The notes: generated from the sequence alone by a model not told the origin. DNA of 64,000 bases from Alterinioella nitratireducens (GCF_013155465.1 NZ_JABJVX010000001.1:372001-436000); one strand, 5' to 3'; positions 9,226-18,366 are shown, counted from the first letter of the stretch. Numbers and translations: made by a program.

Positions 9226-10494
9226 TCATCCCTCCAGCGCCCGCCAGCCGATATCGGAGCGGCAGACCCCCTCGGGCCAGTCCACCCGGTCCACCAGCGC
9301 ATAGGCCCGGTCCCGTGCCGCGCGCAAGTTCTCTCCCCGCGCGGTCAGCCCCAGAACCCTGCCGCCATTGGCCAGGTATTGCCCGTCCCTGCGCGTGGTC
9401 CCGGCGTGAAAGCACATCTCATGGCTGGTCTCGGGCATCTCCTCCAACCCCCTGATCACGCTGCCCTTCTCGTAACTTCCGGGATACCCCTGCGCCGCCA
9501 TCACCACGCACATCGCGTGATCTTCGGCCCAGTTGACGGCCATGTCACCGAGCCGCCCCTCGGCGCAGGCCAGCATGAGATCCAGCGCCTGACCGCCGAG
9601 GCGCAACATCAGGCATTGGCATTCGGGATCGCCGAAGCGGACATTGTATTCGATCAGGCGCGGCGCGCCGTGTTTGATCATAAGCCCCGCGAACAGCACA
9701 CCCGAGAAAGGCGTGCCGCGCCTCGCCATCTCGGCCATCGTTGGACGGATAATTTCATCCATTGTTTTCAAGATGATAGCATCCGTCATCACCGGCGCGG
9801 GCGAATAGGCCCCCATGCCGCCCGTGTTCGGCCCCTGATCGCCGTCAAAGGCCCGCTTGTGATCCTGCGCCGTGCCGATGGGCAGCACGGTTTCGCCATC
9901 GCAGAGCACGAAGAAACTGGCCTCCTCGCCCTCCAGGAACGCCTCGATCACCACCTCGGCGCCCGCGCCGCCGAAACTGCCCGCGAACATGTCGTCGACG
10001 GCGGCCAGCGCCTCCGCCTCGCTCATCGCCACGATCACGCCCTTGCCCGCCGCAAGCCCGTCGGCCTTGACCACGATGGGCGCGCCCTGTTGGCGGATAT
10101 AGGCCCGCGCGGGCTCTGCCTCGGTAAAGCGCGCATAGGCCGCCGTGGGGGCACCTGCCGCGTCGCAGATCTCCTTGGTGAACGCCTTGGAGGCTTCAAG
10201 CTCCGCCGCCGCCTGGCTCGGTCCGAAGCACAGGATCCCCGCCGCGCGCAACGCATCCGCGACCCCGGCGGCCAGCGGGCCCTCTGGTCCTATGATAACG
10301 AAATCAATGGCTTCCTCCGCGGCGAAGTCCACCACCTCGCCCGCATCCTCCGGGTCCAGGGCCGCGCAATCGGCGATCTGCGCGATGCCGCCATTGCCCG
10401 GTGCCACGACCAGCCGGTCGCATTTCGGGTTCTGCAGGCAGGCCCAGGCCAGGGCATGTTCGCGCCCGCCGCTGCCAAGGATGAGTATGTTCAC
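9226..10494 (-). CDS. purD: Phosphoribosylamine--glycine ligase (GAR synthetase)
   Basis: Second step of de novo purine synthesis: joins phosphoribosylamine and glycine using ATP. I use the GTG ending at 10494 because it begins MNILILGSGGREHALAW, the canonical PurD N-terminus, giving 422 residues (normal ~420-430); the open frame continues 14 codons upstream. The ATP-grasp core is visible (PIVVKADGLAAGKGVIVA about 137-154; EEASFFVLCDG; GPNTGGMGAYSPAP), as are IIRPTMAEM and RFGDPECQ. Monocistronic by context: divergent from the next gene and with a 379-bp spacer downstream. Confidence 0.96.
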   Translation of the reverse strand: MNILILGSGGREHALAWACLQNPKCDRLVVAPGNGGIAQIADCAALDPEDAGEVVDFAAEEAIDFVIIGPEGPLAAGVADALRAAGILCFGPSQAAAELEASKAFTKEICDAAGAPTAAYARFTEAEPARAYIRQQGAPIVVKADGLAAGKGVIVAMSEAEALAAVDDMFAGSFGGAGAEVVIEAFLEGEEASFFVLCDGETVLPIGTAQDHKRAFDGDQGPNTGGMGAYSPAPVMTDAIILKTMDEIIRPTMAEMARRGTPFSGVLFAGLMIKHGAPRLIEYNVRFGDPECQCLMLRLGGQALDLMLACAEGRLGDMAVNWAEDHAMCVVMAAQGYPGSYEKGSVIRGLEEMPETSHEMCFHAGTTRRDGQYLANGGRVLGLTARGENLRAARDRAYALVDRVDWPEGVCRSDIGWRALEG

Positions 10495-10575
10495 TTCCGG
10501 CCCCCAGACTGGTAATTCCGGGGTCGGGATACGCAAGCGGGCGCAAAGTCACAAGACGCGAAGGGGGCGGGGTGG

Positions 10576-11166
10576 ATGAAAGACCGGGCAATGTGGCAGC
10601 GCTGTCTGGCCCATCCCATGCCGCGCGGGCCGGAGGGCGAGAGCTTTGCCGCCTGGCTGGCCGAGACCGCTCGCATCCGGCAAGGGCAGGCGGGCGACGT
10701 GATCCTGGAATACAAGCGCTTCACCTATCTCGCGGCCTCGGGCGCCGTGGCGCGGCCCCAGGCGCCGGGCCTCATCGGCACCGCGCTGGCGCTTCACCGC
10801 CAGACTGGGGATTTCGCCCGCTATTGCCGCGACGTATTGCAGGTCGCGGCCCTTCCGCCCGAGCGCGGCGACAGGGCCGCAACTCTGGCGGGCTACGAGG
10901 CCGAGTTTGGCCAGGCCCCGCCCCGGTTCTTCTGGGCCTCACGCTCGCGCCTGCCGCATTGGAGCCTCGCGGGGCTGCTGGTCGCGGGCGGCGCGGTGGC
11001 CTCGGTCTTCGATGGCAGCCTCGCGCCGCTGGCGCTCGGCGGTATCCCGGCGCTGGTCATCGCGGTCTACCTGCTGACCAAGGGCCGGATGGCGGGCGGG
11101 GGCGGTCTGTCGGGGGCCGCGCGCGTCGGCGGCGGAGGCGGCGGGACGCCCGGTGGCGGTCCCTGA
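10576..11166 (+). CDS. Hypothetical two-helix membrane protein with glycine-rich tail
   Basis: A 196-residue protein I do not recognise. Residues 1-120 look soluble and helical (Trp/Arg/Ala-rich), then two membrane helices follow (about 126-146, LPHWSLAGLLVAGGAVASVF, and 151-168, LALGGIPALVIAVYLLTKG), and the last ~28 residues are nearly all Gly with Ala, Arg and Thr. The gene starts 81 bp from the divergent purD start and ends 58 bp before xseA on the same strand, so it may be co-transcribed with xseA. Codon use is like its neighbours. Real gene likely; function unknown. Confidence 0.65.
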   Translation: MKDRAMWQRCLAHPMPRGPEGESFAAWLAETARIRQGQAGDVILEYKRFTYLAASGAVARPQAPGLIGTALALHRQTGDFARYCRDVLQVAALPPERGDRAATLAGYEAEFGQAPPRFFWASRSRLPHWSLAGLLVAGGAVASVFDGSLAPLALGGIPALVIAVYLLTKGRMAGGGGLSGAARVGGGGGGTPGGGP

Positions 11167-11224
11167 CTGATCCGATGCCAGATTGGTCTGGCCCCCCGCG
11201 ACCTCGAAAGCTAGGGTCGCGTGC

Positions 11225-12787
11225 ATGGATGATCTGCTGGATGATGACGGCCCCGATCCGGGCCCCGGCAATGCGCCGGAATTCTCCGTCTCCGAAATCT
11301 CGGGAGCGGTCAAGAAAACCGTCGAGGGCGCGTTTTCCCTCGTGCGCGTGCGCGGCGAGGTCGGGCGGCTGTCGCGCCCGCGCTCAGGCCATATCTATCT
11401 CGACCTCAAGGATGACCGCGCCGTGCTGGCGGGCGTCATCTGGAAGGGCGTGGCGGGCCGGATGGCGACGCAGCCCGAGGAGGGGATGGAGGTCGTCGCC
11501 ACGGGCCGCCTGACCACCTTCCCCGGCCAGTCGAAATACCAGATGGTGATCGAGGAGATCCGCCCCGCAGGCGTCGGCGCGCTGATGGCGATGCTGGAGA
11601 AACGCCGTCAGGCGCTGGCCGCCGAGGGGCTGTTCGACGAGGCCCGCAAGCGGCCCCTGCCGCGCCTGCCGGAGGTGATCGGGGTGGTGACCTCGCCCTC
11701 GGGCGCGGTGATCCGCGACATCCTGCACCGGCTGCGCGACCGGTTCCCGCGCAAGGTGCTGATCTGGCCGGTCGCGGTGCAGGGCGCGAAATGCGCGCCG
11801 GAGGTGGCTGCCGCGATCAGGGGATTCAACGCGCTTGAGGCGGGCGGGCGCATCCCCCGGCCCGACCTGATCATCGTGGCGCGCGGCGGGGGCTCGCTGG
11901 AGGATCTCTGGGGCTTCAACGAGGAGGTTGTGGTGCGCGCGGCGGCGGAAAGCGCGATCCCGCTGATCTCGGCCGTGGGGCATGAGACGGATACCACGCT
12001 GATTGACCATGCCGCCGACCGCCGCGCGCCGACGCCAACGGCGGCTGCCGAGATGGCGGTGCCGGTGCGCCTGGAGCTTCTGGCCTGGCTGGAAACGGCG
12101 GGCGGACGGATGAGCCGCGCGATCACGCAAGGGGTGGCGGCACGGCGGCAGCGCTTGGGCGACCTCTCACGCGGATTGCCCCGGCTTGAGAGCGTGCTGG
12201 ATGGCCCGCGCCAGCGGCTCGACGGGCTGGCCGACCGGCTGGACCCGGCCTTGCGCGCCGCGACGCAGGCCAAGCGGATGGAGTTGGACCGCAAGGCGGC
12301 GCGGCTCGGCCCGGGCCTGGAGCGCGCGGTCGGCATCAAGCGCGTGGCGCTTGGCCGGGCCGAAGCGGGGCTGTCGGTGACGCGGCTCAAGGCCCAGGTG
12401 GCGCGGCGGCGTGAAGATCTGGACCGGCTCGGCGCAAGGATGCAGGTTGCGCGGCTGTCCGAGCGTGTGGTGGAGCGCCGCGCGCGACTGGATGCGGCGC
12501 TGGTCCGGCTCGACGCGGTGGCGCGGGCGCGGCTGGAGCAGCGGCGCGACCGGCTGGACGCGCTGGAGCGGATGCGCCAGACGCTTGGCTATACCGAGAC
12601 GCTGAAGCGCGGCTACGCGGTTGTGCGGGCAGGCGCCGATGTGGTGACCGGGAAGGCCGAGGCCGAGCGCGCCGGACGGCTGGAGATCCAGTTCGCCGAT
12701 GGAAGGTTGGATGTGGTCGCGGGTGCGAGGCATCGGCGCGGCAGATCGGGTGGCGGCGACGATGAGGACCAGGGGTCGCTCTTTTAG
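11225..12787 (+). CDS. xseA: Exodeoxyribonuclease VII large subunit
   Basis: Large subunit of the ATP-independent single-strand exonuclease VII, used in repair and recombination. The 520-residue protein starts at the ATG at 11225; the open frame extends 14 codons upstream without reason to use it. An OB-fold domain lies at about 20-120 (VRVRGEVGRLSRPRSGHIYLDLKD), the catalytic domain at 135-330 (VIGVVTSPSGAVIRDI, DLIIVARGGGSLEDLWGFNEE, SAVGHETDTTLIDH), and a long Arg/Leu coiled coil at 340-460. Ends with the family's GYA(V) strand (LKRGYAVV). xseB is not adjacent. Confidence 0.96.
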   Translation: MDDLLDDDGPDPGPGNAPEFSVSEISGAVKKTVEGAFSLVRVRGEVGRLSRPRSGHIYLDLKDDRAVLAGVIWKGVAGRMATQPEEGMEVVATGRLTTFPGQSKYQMVIEEIRPAGVGALMAMLEKRRQALAAEGLFDEARKRPLPRLPEVIGVVTSPSGAVIRDILHRLRDRFPRKVLIWPVAVQGAKCAPEVAAAIRGFNALEAGGRIPRPDLIIVARGGGSLEDLWGFNEEVVVRAAAESAIPLISAVGHETDTTLIDHAADRRAPTPTAAAEMAVPVRLELLAWLETAGGRMSRAITQGVAARRQRLGDLSRGLPRLESVLDGPRQRLDGLADRLDPALRAATQAKRMELDRKAARLGPGLERAVGIKRVALGRAEAGLSVTRLKAQVARRREDLDRLGARMQVARLSERVVERRARLDAALVRLDAVARARLEQRRDRLDALERMRQTLGYTETLKRGYAVVRAGADVVTGKAEAERAGRLEIQFADGRLDVVAGARHRRGRSGGGDDEDQGSLF

Positions 12788-12881
12788 CGGGGCCTCCTCG
12801 GGCCTTGCGGCCCTCCTCGGCCGGGGCATCTGTGGCGCGTGACCCGAGGGGGCGGTGTCTTGGGTTGGCTGTCAGATTCAG

Positions 12882-12955
12882 GTATTTGGACGAAGAAGAT
12901 GATGGCGCCCGTGCGCGTGGGCAGCGTTTTCTTGAGTATTTGGACCAAGAAGATG
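12882..12955 (+). repeat. Two tandem copies of a 20-bp 3' tail motif
   Basis: GTATTTGGACGAAGAAGATG (12882-12901) and GTATTTGGACCAAGAAGATG (12936-12955) differ at one base and are spaced 54 bp apart in the convergent xseA/alkB gap. The same TATTT..GACCAAG-like tail is seen reading the minus strand at 30958-30980, 35306-35325, 36931-36952 and 41157-41176. Confidence 0.75.
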
Positions 12956-12972
12956 GGGGCGGGTTCTGCGCT

Positions 12973-13989
12973 TCACGGCAGCGGCGGGGCCTTGGCCATC
13001 GCTTTTTCCGCGCGGCGGTCCATATTGCGCCGCCAGCGGCGCGGCATGGTGGCCAGTATCGCCATGATCGGCAGGGAATAGGGCAGGAGGGGGGCGCCTT
13101 CGGGGATCCTCAGCGCATCATAGGGGCGGTCGGGGTGCATGTGGTGGTCGGAATGGCTCGGGGCGTTGACCATCAGGAAGGACGTGAAGCCGCGCGGGGC
13201 GTTCCAGCTGTGATGCGGCGCGACCGGTTCCAGGCGGCCGTTCGGCAGCGTGCGGCGGGTCAGGCCGTAATGCTGGATATAGTCGGAGAGCAGGATCTGC
13301 ATCTGCGCCAGCGCCGCCACGATGGAGAAGCCGAGAAGGCCGGGCCAGCCGCCGAGGAGCGCGGCCAGCACCAGCGCCAGCGCGGCCCCGCCGACATAGA
13401 TCGCGTAAGCGGGCAGGGTGCCGGCTTTGTGGCGGCGCGCCTCCTGCGCGTGACCGGCACGGAAGGAGCCGAGCCAGGCGCGGGGCAGGAAGGCCCAGAA
13501 GCTTTCCCCCCTGCGCGGCGTGTTGGGGTCGCTTTCGGTGCCGACAAAGACGTGATGGACCAGCCGATGCGCCGAGACGTGGTGGCCGAACAGCATCGAG
13601 ACATAGACCGCGACGCCGAGACGGCGCAGGGCGCGCGGCCTCCGGTGGATCAGTTCATGCGCGTTGGGATGGCTGACCTGGCCCATGAAAGAGGCGGCGG
13701 CGAGGGCGAGCGTGATCGTCTCGCCCCAGGTCTGCGTGGGATCCGCGAAGGCGAGGCTGGCCAGCGGCAGGAGCGCGAGATGGCCCGAGGCCAGCGTGAC
13801 CGAGAGCGCCTCGGCGCTGGCGGCATGGGTGGTGCCAATGGGGGGCGGCGACAGCAGGTGATCCATTCCGGCGGCGAAGAGCGTCAGCCAGACCAGCGCC
13901 AGGGCCGCCCACCAGCCGCCCAGGACAGCGCCCAAGAGCAGGCAGGCCAGCGGGATCAGCGTGGCGATGGCATAGCGCAGGATCAGCAT
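12973..13989 (-). CDS. alkB: Alkane 1-monooxygenase (AlkB-type membrane di-iron hydroxylase)
   Basis: Integral-membrane non-haem di-iron enzyme that hydroxylates the terminal methyl group of alkanes, taking electrons from a rubredoxin. The 338-residue protein has about six membrane helices and the histidine motifs of the family: NAHELIHRR, the HHVSAHRLVHH box, the LQHYGLTR-like segment (IQHYGLTRR) and HSDHHMHPDRPYDAL. It is a little shorter than the Pseudomonas enzyme (~400), as usual for alphaproteobacterial homologues. No rubredoxin gene is nearby. Divergent from the formate dehydrogenase beta gene, with 162 bp between starts. Confidence 0.88.
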   Translation of the reverse strand: MLILRYAIATLIPLACLLLGAVLGGWWAALALVWLTLFAAGMDHLLSPPPIGTTHAASAEALSVTLASGHLALLPLASLAFADPTQTWGETITLALAAASFMGQVSHPNAHELIHRRPRALRRLGVAVYVSMLFGHHVSAHRLVHHVFVGTESDPNTPRRGESFWAFLPRAWLGSFRAGHAQEARRHKAGTLPAYAIYVGGAALALVLAALLGGWPGLLGFSIVAALAQMQILLSDYIQHYGLTRRTLPNGRLEPVAPHHSWNAPRGFTSFLMVNAPSHSDHHMHPDRPYDALRIPEGAPLLPYSLPIMAILATMPRRWRRNMDRRAEKAMAKAPPLP

Positions 13990-14151
13990 CGGGGCGCTCC
14001 TTTTCGGGTTCCGTCATAGCAAGGCGGGTGCGGCATGGCACGGCGGCAGTATGTCCCGCGTTTTGCGGCAATTGAATGTCGGTTTTGGGGGGCGCGGTCG
14101 GGATGGACGCGTTAGAAGGGGGAAAGACGGGCTGCAAGGGGGGCCACCGCG

Positions 14152-15837
14152 ATGGCGCTGGATCAGGACAAGGGTGTGTGGAAATCGGGGCGCGGCAAGG
14201 GGCGGCGCACGCCCAAGGGCCGCCAGGTCGAGGATGTGGCCCTTGAGGAAGTGCAGGCGCTTCTGGGCGACCGGCCCCGGCGGCGCGACCTGCTGATCGA
14301 GCATCTGCACCTGATCCAGGACAGTTTCGGCCATCTGAGCGCCGCCCATATCCGCGCGCTGGCCGAGGAAATGCGGGTGGGGCAGGCCGAGGTCTACGAG
14401 GTTGCCAGTTTCTATGCCCATTTCGACCTGGTGCGCGAAGGCGAGACCCCGCCGCCCTCGCTGACCGTCCGGGTCTGCGATTCGCTGTCCTGCGAACTGG
14501 CCGGGGCGGAGGCGTTGCAGCAAGCGTTGGAGGAGGGGCTGGACCCCGGCCATGTCCGCGTGCTGCGCGCGCCCTGCATGGGCCGCTGCGACACCGCGCC
14601 GGTGCTGGAGCTTGGCCATGCCCATATCGACCACGCCACGGCCGACAAGGTGCAGGCGGCGATTGCGGGCGGCCATACGCATCCGGTGATCCCCGAATAT
14701 GAAACGCTTGCGGCCTACCGCGCCTCGGGCGGCTACGAGGTGCTGGACAAGCTGCGCGCGGGCGGCGACTGGGAGGCGGTGCAGGAAACCGTGCTCGCCT
14801 CGGGCCTGCGCGGGCTTGGCGGGGCGGGGTTCCCCTCGGGCAAGAAATGGGGCTTCGTGCGCGCCAATCCCGGCCCCCGCTACCTGGCCGTCAATGGCGA
14901 CGAGGGCGAGCCCGGCACCTTCAAGGACCGCTATTACCTGGAACGCACTCCGCACCTGATGCTGGAGGGGATGCTGATCGCGGCTTGGGCGGTCGAGGCC
15001 GAGACCTGCTTCATCTACATGCGCGACGAATACCCGGCGGTGCTGGAGATATTGCGCCGCGAGATTGCCGCGCTGGAGGAGGCCGGGATCGTGGAGCCGG
15101 GCCATATCGACCTGCGCCGGGGCGCGGGCGCCTATATCTGCGGCGAGGAAAGCGCGATGATCGAATCGATCGAGGGCAAGCGGGGCCTGCCGCGCCACCG
15201 CCCGCCTTTCGTCGCGCAGGTGGGCGTCTTCGACCGGCCCACGCTGGTGCATAATGTCGAGACGCTGCACTGGGTGGCGCGGGTCTGCCGCGAGGGGCCG
15301 GAGGTTCTGTCTGGTGTCGAAAAGAACGGGCGCAGGGGTCTGCGCAGCTATTCGGTCTCGGGGCGCGTCAAGACCCCCGGTGTCTACCTGCTGCCTGCCG
15401 GATCGACGATGAATGAGATCATCGAGGCGTGCGGCGGCATGGCGGAAGGGCACAGCTTCAAGGCCTACCAGCCCGGCGGTCCGTCTGCGGGGCTGCTGCC
15501 CGCAAGCATGGCCGATATCCCGATGGATTTCGACGTGCTTCAGGAGCATGGCACCTTCATCGGCTCGGCGGCCATCGTGGTGCTGTCGGATCAGGACAAT
15601 GCCCGCGATGCAGCGCTGAACATGCTGCGGTTCTTCGAGGATGAAAGCTGCGGTCAATGTACGCCCTGCCGGGTCGGCTGCGAAAAGGCGGTCAAGCTGA
15701 TGCAGGCCGAGACCTGGGACCAGCCGCTGCTGGAGGAGCTTTGCGTGGCCATGGGCGATGCCTCGATCTGCGGGTTGGGGCAGGCGGCTCCGAATCCGAT
15801 CCGCATGGTGATGAAGCATTTCGCCGACGAGATATGA
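14152..15837 (+). CDS. fdsB: NAD-linked formate dehydrogenase beta subunit (NuoE-NuoF fusion)
   Basis: Diaphorase part of a soluble NAD-dependent formate dehydrogenase, moving electrons from Fe-S clusters through FMN to NAD. Residues 1-170 are NuoE-like with 2Fe-2S ligands Cys109, Cys114, Cys142 and Cys146 (CDSLSC, CMGRC). Residues 200-561 are NuoF-like: LRGLGGAGFPSGKKW and NGDEGEPGTFKDRYY bind NADH and FMN; ESCGQCTPCRVGC holds the 4Fe-4S cluster. Start supported by AGGGGGG. Odd point: the catalytic molybdenum subunit, FdsD and FdhD are not next to it; a YhhN gene overlaps its stop instead. Complex I NuoEF is an alternative but is normally unfused. Confidence 0.85.
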   Translation: MALDQDKGVWKSGRGKGRRTPKGRQVEDVALEEVQALLGDRPRRRDLLIEHLHLIQDSFGHLSAAHIRALAEEMRVGQAEVYEVASFYAHFDLVREGETPPPSLTVRVCDSLSCELAGAEALQQALEEGLDPGHVRVLRAPCMGRCDTAPVLELGHAHIDHATADKVQAAIAGGHTHPVIPEYETLAAYRASGGYEVLDKLRAGGDWEAVQETVLASGLRGLGGAGFPSGKKWGFVRANPGPRYLAVNGDEGEPGTFKDRYYLERTPHLMLEGMLIAAWAVEAETCFIYMRDEYPAVLEILRREIAALEEAGIVEPGHIDLRRGAGAYICGEESAMIESIEGKRGLPRHRPPFVAQVGVFDRPTLVHNVETLHWVARVCREGPEVLSGVEKNGRRGLRSYSVSGRVKTPGVYLLPAGSTMNEIIEACGGMAEGHSFKAYQPGGPSAGLLPASMADIPMDFDVLQEHGTFIGSAAIVVLSDQDNARDAALNMLRFFEDESCGQCTPCRVGCEKAVKLMQAETWDQPLLEELCVAMGDASICGLGQAAPNPIRMVMKHFADEI

Positions 15838-16481
15838 CCTGGACGCTGGCGGCCCTTGGGCTGGCGGCGGCGCTGGCCTATCAGGGACTGCTCGGCGCGC
15901 CGAAAAGCGGGTCGCGTTCCGCGATCAAGACCGGGGCGACGGCGGCCCTGGCGCTGGCGAGCCTTGTCGCGGGTGGCCCGTGGCTGCTGGTTCTGGCGCT
16001 GGCCCTGGGGGCCTTGGGCGATTTCTTCCTGTCGCGGCCGGGGCAGGGGGCATTCCTGAGGGGGCTCGTCGTCTTTGCCCTGTCGCATCTGGCCTATATC
16101 GCGCTTTTTACCGGCTTGCCGGGGTGGGGAGATACCTCAGATCCCGGTTGGGCGGCCTATGCGGGGCTGATTGGCCTCGCCCTCCTGGCCCCGTCTACGG
16201 CGCGCTGGCTGCTGCCCTACACGGGCCGGTTGCGCGGGCCGGTCGTCGCCTATGTTCTGGTCATCACCGCGATGGGGGCGGCGGCGCTGCTGCTGGCCCC
16301 GGCCTTCCGGCTGGCCCTGCTCGGGGCGGCGATGTTCCTGGCCTCGGACGTGATCCTGTCGGTGCAGATCTTCCGGCTTGCCCCCGGCACGCCTGTGCAT
16401 CGCAACGCAGGGCGCGCGGTCTGGCCGCTCTACTGGGGCGGGCAGGCGCTGATTGCCTATGGGGTGATCGGCGGGCTTTGA
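15834..16481 (+). CDS. YhhN/TMEM86 family membrane protein (lysoplasmalogenase-like)
   Basis: A 215-residue, mostly hydrophobic protein with about seven to eight membrane helices. The YhhN signature is visible in LGALGDFFLSRPG (conserved G.LGD.LL) and LASDVILSVQIF (S.D..LA..kF), the acidic residues thought to be catalytic in TMEM86 lysoplasmalogenases. The ATG at 15834 overlaps the fdsB stop (ATGA); the longer upstream frame overlaps fdsB and is not used. Bacterial YhhN activity is mostly uncharacterised. Coupling to fdsB is seen in sequence; a functional link is not known. Confidence 0.85.
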   Translation: MTWTLAALGLAAALAYQGLLGAPKSGSRSAIKTGATAALALASLVAGGPWLLVLALALGALGDFFLSRPGQGAFLRGLVVFALSHLAYIALFTGLPGWGDTSDPGWAAYAGLIGLALLAPSTARWLLPYTGRLRGPVVAYVLVITAMGAAALLLAPAFRLALLGAAMFLASDVILSVQIFRLAPGTPVHRNAGRAVWPLYWGGQALIAYGVIGGL

Positions 16482-16581
16482 GGGTGGGGGGCACCGGGAT
16501 CCGTCCGCACCGACGCTTGCCCAATCCCCGAAACTCGGCCAGAACCTGTCGGTGGCTTTTTATCCCAAAGGCATTCGCAAC

Positions 16582-17121
16582 ATGACCCGACCCGACCACC
16601 CCCTCCCGTCGCTCGACGATTTCGTTCAGGACACGCCCTGGCGGGGCGACGCCCCCCCGGCCCCGCTGCCATCCCCGATCGAGGGCGTGGTGATCGAGCC
16701 GCTGGCCGTGCATTCCGACAAGCGCGGCGACCTCGTGGTGCTGTTGAGCCAGCTGCACGCGCCCGTGGAGGAGATCGTGCATGTCTACAGGGTCACGGCC
16801 AGGCCGGGGTCGATCCGGGCCTGGGTCTATCATGACCACCAATCCGACCGCCTGACCTATACCGAGGGGCGGTTCCGCGTCGTGCTCTACGATATCCGCC
16901 CGGGCAGCCCGACGCGCGGCCAGATGCAGGTGATCCATGCCGGGGCCGACAACCCGCTGCGCCTGACCATCCCGGCCCATGTCGTGCATGGCGTGATGAA
17001 CGAGGGCGAGGGTGACGCAAGTTTCGTCAACATGCCGACCCGCGCCTATGACCCCGCCAACCCCGACAAGCGCCGGATGCCCTACCCCGACGCGCGCATC
17101 CCCTACCGGTTCGAGGATTGA
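16582..17121 (+). CDS. RmlC-like cupin (dTDP-4-dehydrorhamnose 3,5-epimerase family)
   Basis: A 179-residue cupin related to dTDP-sugar 3,5-epimerases and WxcM-like proteins. The core runs from VVIEPLAVHSDKRGDLVVLL through VYRVTARPGSIRAWVYHDHQ (cupin motif with the histidine pair), TYTEGRFRVVLYDIR and LTIPAHVVHGVMN to FVNMPTRAYDPANPDKRRMPY, which matches the epimerase pattern. I prefer the ATG at 16582; a GTG ten codons upstream is also in frame. It stands alone, without dTDP-rhamnose genes, so the substrate is unknown. ftsY begins 73 bp downstream. Confidence 0.75.
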   Translation: MTRPDHPLPSLDDFVQDTPWRGDAPPAPLPSPIEGVVIEPLAVHSDKRGDLVVLLSQLHAPVEEIVHVYRVTARPGSIRAWVYHDHQSDRLTYTEGRFRVVLYDIRPGSPTRGQMQVIHAGADNPLRLTIPAHVVHGVMNEGEGDASFVNMPTRAYDPANPDKRRMPYPDARIPYRFED

Positions 17122-17194
17122 CCGCCGGAGGCACCGCCCTTTGCATCCGGCGGCCCCCCGTATTAGGTGGATGTCAGCAAAGCGGAGACCGTCG

Positions 17195-18349
17195 ATGTCG
17201 TTTTTCAAGAAGCTCAAGGATCGGATGTTCAAATCCTCGTCCCGACTGGACGAAGGGCTGGATGCGATTATCGAAGATGGCGCCGACGAAGATGCGGGCG
17301 AGGACATCCGGCAAGGGGTGGAGGAGCGGTCTGAGACCGCCGATGACGCCCCCGCGACCCCACCGACCGCCCCGATGCCGCCGCAGGTGCCCTCGCACGG
17401 TCCCGTGCCGTCGCCCGCGCTGACGCCGACGCCCGAGCCGATCCCGGCGCCGATCCCCGATCCGACCTCCGCCAGGCCCGGCCTGATGGGGCGCCTGATG
17501 GGCCGCGGCGCGGCGCCGCGCCGGGCGCTGGACGACGACATGCTGGAGGAGCTGGAGGAGCTTCTGATCACTGCCGACATGGGCGTCGAGACCGCGATGC
17601 GCGTCACCGCCAACATGGCCGAGGGGCGCTTTGGCAAGATGATGACGGCGGCGGATATCAAGGCGCTGCTGAGCGACGAGATCGCCCGCATCATGGAGCC
17701 CGTGGCCAAGCCGCTGCCGATCTACCCCAAGACGCCGCAGGTGGTGCTGGTGGTCGGTGTCAACGGCTCAGGCAAGACGACGACCATCGGCAAGCTCGCC
17801 AGCCAGTTCCGCGCCGCCGGCAAGTCCGTGGTGATTGCCGCGGGCGACACGTTCCGCGCCGCGGCGGTGGAACAGCTGCAGGTCTGGGGCGACCGCGCGG
17901 GTGTGCCGGTCCTGACCGCGCCGGAAGGGTCCGACCCCGCGGCGCTGGCCTTCGACGCCATGACCAGGGCCGAGGCGGACGGGGCCGACCTTCTGATGAT
18001 CGACACGGCGGGGCGCTTGCAGAACCGCGCCGATCTGATGGAGGAGCTGGCCAAGATCGTGCGTGTCATCCGCCGCAAGGATCCGGACGCGCCGCATAAC
18101 ACGCTGCTGGTGCTGGATGCGACGACGGGGCAGAACGCGCTCTCCCAGGTCGAGACCTTCCAGAAACTGGCCGATGTCTCGGGCCTCGTCATGACCAAGC
18201 TTGACGGCACCGCCAAGGGCGGCGTGCTGGTGGCGCTGGCCGACCGCTTCGGCCTGCCCATCCATGCCATCGGGGTGGGCGAACAGATCGACGACCTTGC
18301 GCCGTTTGACCCAGAGGAGTTCGCCCGCGCCCTGACCGGCGCACAATGA
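17195..18349 (+). CDS. ftsY: Signal recognition particle receptor FtsY
   Basis: SRP-receptor GTPase that docks ribosome-SRP complexes at the inner membrane for co-translational insertion. The 384-residue protein has a basic N-terminus (MSFFKKLKDRMFKSSSR), an acidic then Pro/Thr-rich linker (about 25-100), the N domain (105-165) and the NG GTPase: VVGVNGSGKTTTIGKLA (G1), AGDTFRAAAVEQL, LLMIDTAGRLQNR (G3), MTKLDGTAKGG (G4) and a C-terminal IGVGEQIDDLAPFDPEEFA. The ATG at 17195 has GGAG 8 bp upstream; the ATG at 17171 in the same frame is less well placed. Confidence 0.97.
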   Translation: MSFFKKLKDRMFKSSSRLDEGLDAIIEDGADEDAGEDIRQGVEERSETADDAPATPPTAPMPPQVPSHGPVPSPALTPTPEPIPAPIPDPTSARPGLMGRLMGRGAAPRRALDDDMLEELEELLITADMGVETAMRVTANMAEGRFGKMMTAADIKALLSDEIARIMEPVAKPLPIYPKTPQVVLVVGVNGSGKTTTIGKLASQFRAAGKSVVIAAGDTFRAAAVEQLQVWGDRAGVPVLTAPEGSDPAALAFDAMTRAEADGADLLMIDTAGRLQNRADLMEELAKIVRVIRRKDPDAPHNTLLVLDATTGQNALSQVETFQKLADVSGLVMTKLDGTAKGGVLVALADRFGLPIHAIGVGEQIDDLAPFDPEEFARALTGAQ

Positions 18350-18366
18350 CGCCGCCCGTGCCGGGC

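Noticed and set aside
9018-9302. Small open frames in the 8847-9225 spacer
   Set aside because: No ribosome sites and Arg/Pro-rich translations on both strands; hairpins and dyads better explain the sequence.
14014-15819. 601-codon open frame on the minus strand
   Set aside because: Fully antisense to the clear NuoE-NuoF fusion gene; the translation has no recognisable motif.
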